Shown in pieces: positions 11,238 through 21,313 of a stretch of 31,360 nucleotides of DNA (the first letter of the stretch is position 1; the number at the start of each line of letters is the position of its first letter). The position numbers were made by a program, and so were the translations under genes. Origin of the DNA: Psilocybe azurescens. Its lineage: Eukaryota; Basidiomycota; Agaricomycetes; Agaricales; Agrocybaceae. Under the pieces are notes generated by a model, which searched no databases, had not been told where the DNA came from, and saw nothing but the letters and a program-made list of their open reading frames with translations. The stretch is taken from positions 1 through 31,360 of the forward strand of contig JAJIRX010000136.1 in the NCBI GenBank assembly GCA_023853785.1. Reading direction: 5' to 3'.

Positions 11238-13816
11238 ATGGGTAAGTCACAAAAGAAAAAGGTGGTGCGTAGGCATAACCCCATGCGTGTCCCCGACTCG
11301 CATCTGCCACATGGTCTCGCATCAGCGTCGCAATCCTCGTCGAGGTCTAATGAGATCCTACCCATCATGCAGAAGGTGTGTGCTTTGCGATGACCTTGAA
11401 ATTGTGATAGATTAACAGGAATTTTGAAGATGGAGAGCCCAGAAGCCCCCGAGCGTAAATGGGCATGTGTAGCCGTCTCCAATCTCATTCAAAATGATCC
11501 ATCGACAAGGAGATTGCTGCAAGGCAAAAATATCGTTGGTGCTTTGATCACTAGGCTCACGGATAGCGAAGAAGAAGTTGTTGTTGAAGCAGTCGGTGCT
11601 TTGAGGTGCGTTTTTCAAACGTTATAATTTTAATCTTGTCCTGAATACTATTTCGCCTGGGTAGGAATTTATGCATCGACGGTGGTTATGATATCTGCGC
11701 CGAGATGTACAACAAAAATATCCTTACTCCCTTGAAATCATTTATACCAAAAGTTAGTTTCAACTCTTTCTCGACGAATTGTTGATCTGATAATTGTCAT
11801 ATAGATCTCTGATACACTTTCCCAATTCCTGGCCGATCCTAAGGCTTCGACAGAGGCTATTAGAAGAATTGTCTACGACTTTGCGGATAATGTCATTACC
11901 ACACTTTGGTGTCTTTCGTGAGTTGCATTTAACTCGTTAAATTGTGCTACACCGATCTCACATCTGTAGAGAGACGTCAAACAAGGCGTTGAATGCCATC
12001 AATGACGTCCGCCTTGTTCCTTTCTTAATGTCTTTCCTTGCTGCCCATGATAAACTTCCTTTGGGACCTATAACTGCAGCTGGTGCGTTATCTTTGTTTT
12101 ATTTGGTTTTTTCGACGTCTCTAATCTAGTCTATCTTTCCAGCACAGTGCCTATATGTCCTCACCGATGATAATTACCCTACCATTTCCGATATCAGAAC
12201 AGATGCTGGCTACATCTCGTGCCTTCTCTCAATAGCTCGCCAGGAGGTGGCTGGGATTGTTGAAGCCAAAACTGATCCTAAGTCGGTTACACTGGCAGTC
12301 CTCGCAGCTGGCAAGTATATTTTGAAACTGATACAACTTTCCATCGATTTAACCCTGTTGACCACTTAGGAACATTGCGCAACATTCTACCTATACCACC
12401 CCATCCGCAGCATCGTTCCTCGATATCGATAAGGATGTCGTTTTACCTCTCCTCTTACCCGTGATATCGGCGATTTCGTTGCCTGATACATCCAATGCTG
12501 TACAAGAGCTTGTGCAACGACAGGCTGCGGAACCCCAGATGGAGAATTTGTCGCTGAAACACACACCAAAATCTGATCACAAATCTGCCGCTGAAATCGA
12601 GCTTGAACTGTTGGAATCGAAATTACGAACAGTACAGCTTGCTCTTGAAATCCTGACCGGTACATGTGCGACTCTTCCTGATCCAGAACCCGACGTTGCC
12701 ACAAATGAGGAAGGAGACGAGGAAGGTGATGAAGGTACGATTATCTATTTTTACGTGTTATTCACCGATTGCCTTGTGTATGCTAATTGTCCTGTGGTTT
12801 TGGAAGAGCTCGAAGGCGAAGCAGAGGATGCCATCGATGTCGATATGAACGCGGATGAACCTGAAGAGGCCTCCACCGGAAATTCCAGCCCGGCATTTTT
12901 GACGACCCTTGTAGTTCCCCTTCTCGCCCTAGTCCAACCTACAGCTCTTTCTTTCCCCCCTCTCGCTTCTCCTTCGATACATCCCCCACAACATCTGCTC
13001 TGAGCGCTGTGCATATAAGCGCTCTAGAATGTTTGAATAACGTCTTCTTATCCCTCACTACGTCCCCGAACCCCAACGTTACCTCGGATATTAAGAGTGG
13101 AATCACTGTTTGGAATGGAATTTGGTCTGCTCTAGGCCTCGTCGGCACTGAGACGGGGTTGGGCCAGGAGCGACGACAGCAAATGTGGGAAGTGGCCGTA
13201 GGCGTCCTATGGGGTATCGGTCGTGTTTGGCTAGGGTCTCTCGTATGTTTTCTTGACTATCTAATCTCTTCGAAGTGCTAACCGATTGACGTGCTTTTGT
13301 TTTTCAGCCACCAGACAATGAACAAGTCGGCGTTTTGATTCAGCTGTGCAGCGCGACGACCGACTCTCGCCTCAGGGTTAAATGCATAGGCACACTAGAG
13401 TGCATTGCGCAGAACCCATCGGCGATCGAAGCAAATCGAGTATGTGTCTATTCTCCTCAGTGTTTCTTCCTATCTTTCAATATCGTTGACATCATTATCA
13501 TCGACAGGTCATCTCCGACTACTTACTTTCCATCCTCCCGACCTCCGGCAAACCTTCGGCGGCGGAGACAGAACCCATAGTACAAGCCGCCTCGTCTCTC
13601 ATCGACATCTTCTCCGACGAAACACGACCTTACGACGTAAACTTCCGTCAAGGAAAGTACCTCGAAAGGTTAGCAGCGAGCGTGGACAGCCTAAAAGCCA
13701 TTGTGAAAGCTATCGACAGGCGGAAAGAAGGGGGCAAAGAACTTAGGCGACGAGGCGACGAGGTTCACGAAAATTTGGTTGATTTCATTCAGTACCGGAG
13801 AGAACTGCGACTCTGA
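11238..13816 (+). CDS. SYO1: SYO1 symportin (HEAT/ARM-repeat importer of Rpl5/Rpl11)
   Basis: Syo1 (animal HEATR3) carries ribosomal proteins uL18/Rpl5 and uL5/Rpl11 with the importin into the nucleus for 5S RNP assembly. Exons: 11238-11375, 11430-11605, 11665-11752, 11805-11917, 11970-12082, 12143-12310 (or 12314), 12370-12734, 12807-13242, 13308-13439, 13508-13816, about 680 residues. Evidence is the basic start MGKSQKKKVVRRHNP, the first repeats (WACVAVSNLIQNDPSTRR, VVVEAVGALRNLCIDGGYD), an acidic loop (NEEGDEEGDE) after KLRTVQLALEILTG, and ISALECLNNVFLSL plus ECIAQNPSA in the C-terminal repeats. The 72-nt intron 12735-12806 is a multiple of three with no stop, so unspliced reading stays open. 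C6 at 12955-12960 is one base short, and C7 restores the frame. The exon 6/7 junction is ambiguous (see findings). Confidence 0.9.
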
Positions 13817-14062
13817 TTTCTGTTTTATATAGTCTGGCACTTGGTTGAGGGAGGAGGGAGGACCACACTCTCTGTGAATTATATAAATGGATACACGATT
13901 CAATTTGAGATGAAGATAGATGAGACGATAGTAATATAAGTACAAAAGTAATATCAAAGTAGTGAAAACATCTGAGGGTGGATGACGCATATGCTGAAAA
14001 AGTATAGGAAGGGTTGGAAGTCATAGTGCAAATTAGCCTTTTAGCTCGTGGTCTTCGCTTGC
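13817..14062. other. Convergent 3' intergenic region (SYO1 and FunK1)
   Basis: About 245 bp between two genes that face each other. It should hold both polyadenylation regions. It is AT-rich (ATTATATAAATGG near 13877) and has no gene. Confidence 0.5.
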
Positions 14063-15686
14063 TCAAGCTGCACTGGGATCTTCCTCATGATGGGTATACA
14101 AGTGAGCCGAGTCCATGCGCAGTTTCTTGTTGCGTGGATTTCCATCGTCATCACCATCGTTGCTACCTGAAACGGTCGTGTGTTGAGAGTCTGGCTTACG
14201 CTTGTTTAAGGAACTTTGCGCGCGGGTCAACAGTGAGTCCCGATTGACGTTGGTACTCCCAGTGACCCAGTCGACGGTCTCATCGGGTCCAAAAAGTTCC
14301 ATAAAAGGTCCGGCGCCCACTTGGGTTGTAGTGATTTGAGGAAATAGTATGGATCAAAGACAGGGAATTCTCTGCCAGGTTTACGATTATAGGCCTGCAT
14401 TTGCACCGTCAGCTCCGGCGATATTGCTCCCAACAGCTCCGGCGATATTTCTTCATTATCTGCATCGCCATTACGCTTCTTCAGAGCGTCGTCCTTCCAC
14501 GAGAGGAGCAAGCTCCTTTGAGCTGGAGACAGAAAGTATCGCTTGTTGACAATTCTTAGAAACGCCGTTGAAAATGCGTTGAGGGCAGGGGATGCGAAAT
14601 TGCCGTCTGAGATTAGCTGGTCATTTTTCATCGCATGTAACCTGGCGGGAGGAGCGATGAACTCAGTGGGGTTTTTAATCGACGTATCATAGACGTCGTC
14701 TAGGACATTTCTTATCTCGTTGATGCTCCCGACGTGTTCGCAACGTCGGAGTGCTACCAATACAGCACATAGAAGAAGGATTCAAGATCGTCGTCCTTGT
14801 TATGTATTGGCATAGGCTCGTTAGGTTGCCGTTTACGCCCCAAATTGTACGCAATAAATTGCCAAGTTCCCTGCAAAGATGAAATTAGGATCTCAGAATG
14901 CATGTAAGTTTAACAGAAAGCTCGAGAGATCGTACCGTGCGCTCAGGCAGACTGAGCCCTTCATTCTTCTGTGCAGTGGACTTGGAAAGATCCCAGTCAA
15001 CCAGAAGACCACGCCCACCACAATCAATCATGATATTCCCGACGCTAATGTCGCGGTGCAGAATTTGCGCTTGATTATGGGCTTCGCTATGGGCTAAAGT
15101 ACTTGATTAGTTTGCGAGCTCGAAGTTTCATGCAGAACAAATCAACTTACCCTGAATTGCGTCAGAAAAGGCTGTCAGGAGCTCCTTCACATCCTTGAAT
15201 TCTTCAAGGGGCTTCGCAAATTCTTTGAGAACTGGCCTGTAGTGTTGGATTTTACGGAAAGCGTTCGCAAGGACATTGCGCTTGGTGTCTGGCTTGAGCG
15301 TTAACGATGTTTGCGTGACTTGATCGTCCATGTCGTGGTAAGCGACGACAGTGGGAATATGGTGCACTCCAGCTGCCGCTAATGCGGCATACCTCTCATG
15401 CTCCGGTTTCAATGAATTAGCAATGATTCTCCAAGTATCTTTCAAGAAAAATATTCCTTCATCTCCTCGTCGTAGGCTTTGAAAGTACGCGTGGACCGTC
15501 CCGTAGGCGAGGCAGTTGCCATAAAATACGGTACAGTGACAATATAGAATTTGCCTTTAGGCTGCGAAGTGCCGGAGGCAGGGAACTTGAACTTGTAAAA
15601 GGGCCATTTGAAGTCTTGTCGAGCTCGATTACCGCGATGGGCCATGTTCAAAACGCGATCACGCTCACTTTTGTGGCTAAATTTGG
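14063..15686 (-). CDS. FunK1-type fungal protein kinase, frame disrupted
   Basis: FunK1 kinases are a protein-kinase-like family expanded in mushrooms; their substrates are unknown. Exon blocks (minus strand): 15686-15151, 15093-14936, 14870 to 14063 or 14227. Visible motifs are GRSTRTFKAYDEE, KDTWRIIANSLKPEHERY (the motif carrying the Lys of the ATP site), the catalytic loop ILHRDISVGNIMID, the metal-binding segment LLVDWDLSK, TGTWQF, and the family signature DDLESFFYVLYW. The frame is broken at A5 15447-15451 (one base short; YFFLKDTW expected) and at CC 14757-14758 (one base short; YWVALRR expected). The C-terminus is ambiguous. One frame stops at 14227. The other runs to 14063 through a Lys/Arg-rich tail (NPRNKKLRMD). 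Further N-terminal sequence may lie at 15732-15899. It could be a functional gene with consensus errors or a young pseudogene. Confidence 0.75.
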
Positions 15687-15731
15687 CTAAATTCAGCGCT
15701 TACTGATCCCGGCCCCGTTTCGTATGCTCAC

Positions 15732-15899
15732 CCGCCAGTCCGACTGTCCAGTTACGCTGGGGAACACAAACTTGACAAATATACGGGATTCAAAGTATTC
15801 CAGAGGATTCATCAAAGGAGTCTGTAGTTGTATTATGACCCGAACATCCCCGACCAGTTTTAGTTGTACAATGGTGCCACTGGTTTGGTTGCATACGAT
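15732..15899 (-). other. Possible N-terminal exon of the FunK1 gene
   Basis: On the minus strand an open frame reads ...TPLMNPLEYFESRIFVKFVFP (about 55 codons), ending at a good donor (GTGAGC at 15726-15731). The only nearby acceptors (ATTTAG just upstream of 15686) join it to the FunK1 body in the wrong phase. It would fit only with another indel or an unseen exon. The alternative phase-compatible frame through the same DNA reads PYICQVCVPQRNWTVGLA and meets a stop shortly upstream. Confidence 0.35.
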
Positions 15900-16239
15900 T
15901 TACTGCCCAGTCAAAGTCCAGTACATGTGTTCAGTCTAGCAGTGAGCTGCGATACTGACAGATCCGGAAAATTAGAAATCTCACCATATCTAATTTGTCA
16001 CGGCCTTGTTTTGCTGTTGATTACGGTGCTATATGCAAGCGGTTCCATCATTATACAGTAAAATCAAAGCAAGACAGGAAAACATAGGTGTGAAACAAGG
16101 TTGTGTTAAAGGAGAAAACCCATCGTAGTATAATATTTTGATATCTATTGAGATGCCATCGCTTTACTGTACTGCAACCACCATCCCTACCACCTCTGAC
16201 ACCAAAGCTATATGCATTCTTCATATTTACACTGAATAA

Positions 16240-16351
16240 TGGATACCGAACAGACCCTAATTAATGGATAGTACCGAACAGACCCTAATGGATACCGAAC
16301 AGACCCTAATGGATACCGAACAGACCCTAATGGATACCGAACAGACCCTAA
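16240..16351 (+). repeat. 21-bp minisatellite, five copies
   Basis: Unit TGGATACCGAACAGACCCTAA. Copies start at 16240, 16265, 16289, 16310 and 16331. The last three are perfect and head-to-tail. The second carries an extra AGT after GGAT, and four bases (TTAA) separate copies 1 and 2. The array sits 170 bp upstream of the RNase T2 start codon and lies in no reading frame that I consider coding. Confidence 0.95.
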
Positions 16352-16521
16352 TGGAATGACATCGTGCCCCTCCCCACATAGTTTAGCTGAATTATCCTTC
16401 CTTCCTTTTGTATGGATCTGAGGCTTCTATTTCTACGTTTCCTCAAAATGGGTCAACCTGGTAATCTGCAGAAACGTCCTCCTTTCCCCTCTCCCTTGCT
16501 CCTAGCTTGATTTAAGTATCA

Positions 16522-18066
16522 ATGGTTATTGCATCATTCTTGTTTTCATCCAGTCTTTTGGGTACGGCGCTTGCGGCGGCTCTCAACAGTCATTTTGGCA
16601 CATCCGAGCTATTCGATCGCTCGGCGCTGCTCTCCTCTGGGTGCTCGACGACAGGAACAGCCTCTTGTCAGAACACCTCTTCTGTCTCTAACTTATGCTG
16701 CTTTGAAGCTCCAGGAGTATGTATACCAACCACCTTCATCTTCTTGGGGTATTTATCTGAACGTGCTTTCTCTTCCAGGGATTACTGTTACAGACTCAGG
16801 TACGAAGCTTTTCTCAACAGTGGTTGCATATAAATTGAAAAGACTGTTTTGATTCGTAGTTCTGGGACACTAATCCTTCCACAGGGCCAAGCGACAGCTG
16901 GACAATCCATGGTTAGCATCACTACTATCTGAAACAAGGCTCATACAAGGATACTTATCTTCCATTAATAGGTCTTTGGCCTGACCAGTATGTCAATGTG
17001 TGATTATTCTCCTTTATCAAGCCACTCAAGAGTTCCGGCCGTTCTAGTTGTGATACTACGTTCAGCGAGAATTGCGATTCTTCCAGAGATTACACAGGGA
17101 TAGGGACAGTGAGTACTGTTTAATGCATCATCTATGTATATAGTTTTATTTATTTATCGTTCGTAGTTATTAAGCAACAATGGCGCAAGTAGCACATTGG
17201 ACTTCATGCAAACGGTACTGTTATTCTTTCCGACAATTGCGCACTTTCTGACTTGAGATTATCCAGCATTGGGTTGATATCAATGGCCAAAACGAACAAT
17301 TCTGGGAGGTACGGCGCTGCATGCCACTCTCAACTCATTATGTGGCTAATTGGCATCTGATAGCACCAATGGGCAACGCACGGGACTTGCATGAGGTATT
17401 TATGGGTTTGTTTTTCGAGAAAGAAATACATTAACTCGATGTGTAGCACTCTCGTGCCCGAATGCTTGCCAAGTGGTAGCGTCGAAGGCGCCGAGGTGAG
17501 TGCACTTGCTCACAATATATGTGAATAACATATGCTTAATTTTCTTTCCCATAGGCTGTGGCCTTCTTCCAGACTGTCGTCAAACTTTTCCAAGTCAGTG
17601 TTTAATACGAATATATCGGCTCCTTGGCAAGCCGGACCTACAGTTCCAGACAAACCTCTGACACACTAAACGCAGACACTGCCAACATTCACCTGGTTAT
17701 CCAACGCAGGAATCACTCCTTCCACTAGCAAGACTTTCACGCTCTCCCAGTTGACCACAGCGTTGAAGGCACAATCCGTTAGTCTGAGCTGATTTTGATT
17801 TCTCCGCCCTGGATTGCTGAGTTTTTCTGATCGTTGCAGGGGTTCACTCCGTCTCTTGATTGCACGTCCGGCGCCTTGAATCAAATCAGCTGGTACTTCA
17901 ACCTGAAAGGATCTGTCATCGATGGCACATTTATCCCTATCGGTATGTGACGTGCCGCTGGAATCATTGCGCATTGCGACAGCACCTTATGAAGAGTTTT
18001 GTAGATGCACCGAGAAAAGGGTCTTGCCCAAGCAGTGGCATCAAATATCCTCCAAAAAGTGGATGA
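16522..18066 (+). CDS. Secreted ribonuclease T2
   Basis: Cleaves single-stranded RNA through a 2',3'-cyclic phosphate; extracellular or vacuolar. Thirteen exons: 16522-16716, 16779-16799, 16860-16911, 16972-16987, 17048-17108, 17167-17214, 17267-17308, 17364-17395, 17447-17495, 17555-17593, 17676-17777, 17840-17942, 18005-18066, giving 273 residues, all junctions GT-AG and in phase. The signal peptide is MVIASFLFSSSLLGTALA. Conserved site CAS I is WTIHGLWP (His89) and CAS II is FWEHQWATHGTC (His146, His151). CAS II has Gln147 where most members have the catalytic Glu, and Thr150 where Lys/Arg is usual. The C-terminus (PLDCTS-like cysteine pair, GSVIDGTFIPI, KGSCPSSGIKYPPKSG) matches the fungal RNase T2 fold. 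No frame damage was seen. Activity is likely but possibly altered. Confidence 0.93.
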
Positions 18067-18320
18067 TCAGGTGGAGGGACCCCTACTGTAAGCATTTATT
18101 CTTAGAGGTAAGCCTCGAATGCTGATGGTGCAACTTTTGATAGTCAACCTCTGGTGGTGTGAGTGGTCTGCTCAGTCGAACCATATAATTTTTCGTACTA
18201 ATCTTTTAGGCCCTGTTTTGCTCCCCAGCTTTGATCAAAGCCCCCTGCCAAATTTAGAGCTCCGAGGATGTTCCGAAGCTGGAGACCAATTTCACGCGAT
18301 TTCTCGCAGAGCTGGGCTTC

Positions 18321-18449
18321 TCTTACTCATTACGTTACCTTTCTGTTATCTTATCTTATCGCGTTGACTTCACCCCTTTCGTACTTCTCTCACTCATCAC
18401 GTCACCTTTCTATTATCTTATCTTATCGTGTTGTCTTCACCCCCTTTCG
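18321..18449 (+). repeat. Diverged tandem duplication, period 67 bp
   Basis: Copy 1 (18321-18381) and copy 2 (18388-18449) share the core ACCTTTCT(G/A)TTATCTTAT plus the flanks TCACTCAT-like and TTCACCCC(C)TTTCG, with about eight substitutions and one C indel. It lies in non-coding DNA downstream of the RNase T2 gene. Confidence 0.85.
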
Positions 18450-18885
18450 CCAACGCCCCTAATGATCATCGTATAATCACGCACATGGGTGAGGAGACTG
18501 TTTTTATCTTGCTTTACTCTTTATCTTGTATTTTATTTTGCAGCGGACCAGGGCGTATGACCATTGAACCTTTTTCTTTAGTCTAATGCAAATTCAAATT
18601 TCATTTTCCATGGCCATTCTAGAGAAAGGTAATGGTTTCCGATATCCTGGCCGGGCTTGTCGTTCTTTCAAAGTGAATGGAATCCTTTTGTTCCTAAATT
18701 AAACATCTTATCGGCTCGTTTGGTCGTTGGTCGCTATTCGTTGAAACTCTTCATGGGATGTCCGGGCTCATCTGACATGCTATAGCAGGTTCTATTTTGG
18801 GCTCGAGTTCGCGAGCATGATTCACCTTCTTTATCTATTATCGCCTTGAGGGATTACAAAAATAATTGTGTCGTAGAGTATAGAA
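18450..18885. other. Non-coding stretch
   Basis: About 435 bp. It is T-rich on the plus strand and has no open frame with coding character or recognisable RNA. It may include the 3' end of a gene whose only visible exon is at 18888-19155. Confidence 0.4.
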
Positions 18886-18887
18886 TC

Positions 18888-19155
18888 AACTTACCTCTCT
18901 TGAAGTTATCTCGGCAATCTGTCCTCCTTCCACTTCGCCCCTAAAGGAGATATTGGCTTTCCAAGAGACTTGAATCCCAGCGTCGTCGAACTGTCCCATT
19001 GTTCTAGTAGACACAGTCATGTATGATTTGCAATCCTCGCAATGCCAGTGCGATGTGAAGCAACACGCGCCCAGACGGTTCAAAGTCGTCCTCTCGATCA
19101 TGCGAATGTGTTCACCCTCGAAAAACGTTAGTCGGCCTGCAGGCTGCGCACCCTG
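18888..19155 (-). CDS. Orphan internal exon with a His/Cys cluster
   Basis: On the minus strand an open block of about 89 codons is bounded by an acceptor (TTTTTATCAG, with a TTGCTAAT branch site just upstream) and a donor (GAGAG then GTAAGT). It encodes LTFFEGEHIRMIERTTLNRL, ACCFTSHWHCEDCKSYMTV and SWKANISFRGEVEGGQI. The CC..H.HCEDC cluster suggests a small zinc-binding knuckle. Neighbouring exons could not be found, and the upstream side runs into a FunK1-like relic, so the gene may be truncated. I do not recognise the family. Confidence 0.45.
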
Positions 19156-19335
19156 ATAAAAATTAGCAATTCAGAGTTCATAGAGCATGTAGTCAAACAG
19201 CCGATTCGCGCATCGTATTTTTAAGCAGCTTGGAGGCCCAGTTTCGTCAATTAATAAATTTTTATATTCCTTCGCGGTAGGATACACCTTGGTAATACAG
19301 CTAGCTGGCATCCATGATCTGAAAAACATCAAACT

Positions 19336-19480
19336 CACCTCAAACTGTGTCGTGAAAGACCGCCAGAAGCTCTTTGGTGTTTTGAATTACTCTAGGGGTC
19401 TGGGAACTTTGCGTAGATGATATTAAGTTACGGTATTCCTCCGTAAGCCGAGCTAGACGTTCCCGAGACAAGAAGCAGGG
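19336..19480 (-). pseudogene. FunK1 kinase relic
   Basis: The minus strand reads ERLARLTEEYRNLI, then TPRVIQNTKELLAVFHDTV followed by a stop and GTGAGT. This matches the FunK1 segment just upstream of the HRD exon (in the intact copy: KPLEEFKDVKELLTAFSDAIQ followed by GTAAGT), including the donor at the same place. No catalytic HRD/DWD segment follows within the next kilobase, so this is a decayed fragment. Confidence 0.55.
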
Positions 19481-20187
19481 TAAGTAACCGTAAGACCGGC
19501 CTAAGTTCATCTATCTTGCAGGCCATATAGTTTCACAAGGCACAAGTTGCTCCAGACACTCTAGAAGTCATTGTTTCGGAGTAATGACCGTCCCAAAAAT
19601 GGATTTACAATGAGAGGAAAATGCGATTTTCCATTGCCATCCAAGTAAATTCTTTCTGATACAACTGACACGAGAAGTTAAAAGGTGCATAATGCGCTTG
19701 CAAACAATGACAATGGCATGGAGAGACGTCGGATGGTCGATCGCACCTTTTATATTGTGCAGTGCTCATGAATCAGGGATTATTGCGGGGTCAACCAAAA
19801 GTCCTCAGTCAACCTGTTTAACTTCAGGCGGTCACGCGCACGAACTGCCGACAATGCCGCACCACAATTGACCCAAAACAGAAGTAAACTTGCCTGTTGA
19901 GGACTCCTAGGGCTGTTCTTGCAAGTCAAAGCCCATAGTGACGAAGGAAAAAGATTATCGTTCCAAACAGAACGCCGTCGAAAATAATGTCAGAGATTCG
20001 TTCGTGTGCAAAGACTTCCTCAACGAGAAATCTGTCCCAATCCTTTCAATCAGATGTCAATGAAAGAGATATCGAACTAAGAAAAGATTCAACAAAAGAT
20101 ACATGGGATTCAAAGGTCATGAAGCAGGGTGTGTGATGTGCAAATGCATCTCTAATTAAGATATATAATTCCACTTTCCGTAAGATC
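19481..20187. other. Non-coding stretch
   Basis: About 700 bp between the FunK1 relic and the CPL1-like gene. No open frame with coding character, repeat array or RNA gene was recognised. Confidence 0.4.
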
Positions 20188-20920
20188 CTACTTGCGAGTG
20201 CAAGCATTGTTTCGAGAGTCTAATGAGTATCCGGTAAGACATGAGTCAACGACGCATGTCCCTACGACGCATGCAATATCGTTGGCGCCGACGATAGTCG
20301 TGCAGTCATGTCTGGGGAAAGAATATTACTCATACATCCAGGACAAACGGATAATGAAGACATACTTGGCGTTCAGACTAGGGCAACCACCGCAAGCCCG
20401 CAAATCGGCTTTGATATCAACACATTCGAAGCCTTGCTCTATCCAGGCAGACAGTGATGTAGGGAGCGATGAGAGCGATCCAGCGTCGGCGATGGGGCAT
20501 CCGTAAAGGCCGGATGGACAAATGGACTCTGCAAGTTCAGAGGGAGGCACAGAGCTCAATATTCTGCGACTGAGATTTCTGGCCCTGGGTCGTTGAGAAG
20601 GGGTAGGATAATTGTCGGCTCCGCCGTTGTTGTTCTCCCATCGTCCTCCGTCGTTATGATTCCCTCCGCCGTTATATCCACCACCGTGATCTCCTCCGCC
20701 TGACCCAGAGCTAAACTGCCTGGGATGGAAACTGGGAACCTAAAACGTTCTCTTTAGGGCACAATTTACAATGGATTGAAGGGAAAGGACATACCGGTTC
20801 ACCAGCAGGAACACCACGAACTTTGTATTCCGAGGTGGTATGCGTTGGGCTCCCAGCTCTGGCAGCCGACACGAGTGCAAGTGTCAGGACCAGAAAACGG
20901 CGGCAAGAGAAGACAGTCAT
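20188..20920 (-). CDS. Secreted cysteine-rich CPL1-like domain protein
   Basis: Exons on the minus strand are 20920-20795, 20739-20366 and 20311-20188, giving 207 residues, intact and in phase. The signal peptide is MTVFSCRRFLVLTLALVSAARA. A Gly/Asn-rich linker follows (SGSGGGDHGGGYNGGGNH). The C-terminal domain has ICPSGLYGCPI, FECVDIKADLRACGGC, HDCTTIVGANDIACVVGTC and DSCLTGYSLD, the cysteine spacing of the fungal CPL1-like domain found in secreted proteins across basidiomycetes. Extracellular location is clear; molecular function is unknown. It is divergently oriented from the gene starting at 21314, with about 390 bp of shared upstream DNA. Confidence 0.88.
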
Positions 20921-21313
20921 CTTGAAGGAACGTGGAACAGCAGAAAGCCGATAGAGGGTAAAAGACAGAGCAAAACACGAAATAGTGTCAATCGCGGAGT
21001 ATAATTACAGTCTCGCGGAAATTTTTGCCAAAAAAAAAAAAACCAAAGCCGCCTTTTCAAATGCGTATTTATATCCGCAGAACCGCACAAGCAGTTGAAA
21101 TTCTCCTTTAATATTCGAAACTCAGAATGTAAAGGTCAAACATAAGACGTACATAACCCTATCGTATCCCTTGAAGGTGAACCATAAAGGAGAAATTAGA
21201 CGAGTACCAAAGATAAATTACACAAAATTCTGCTCACCAATAAAGGAAGGCCAAGATGTCCATGACAAACATTTGCCTCCGTTTAGTATTAAATCGTGGA
21301 TGTCGAACTAAAT
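20921..21313. promoter_or_regulatory. Divergent promoter region
   Basis: About 390 bp between the CPL1-like gene (-) and the orphan gene (+). It holds an A12 tract at 21031-21042, a poly(dA:dT) element of the kind that excludes nucleosomes, and a TATTTATATC box at 21066-21075. Both features are read directly; promoter use is inferred. Confidence 0.4.

Noticed and set aside
18119..18462. Plus-strand frames downstream of RNase T2
   Set aside because: They cover the 67-bp duplication and T-rich DNA, and have no start context or motif.
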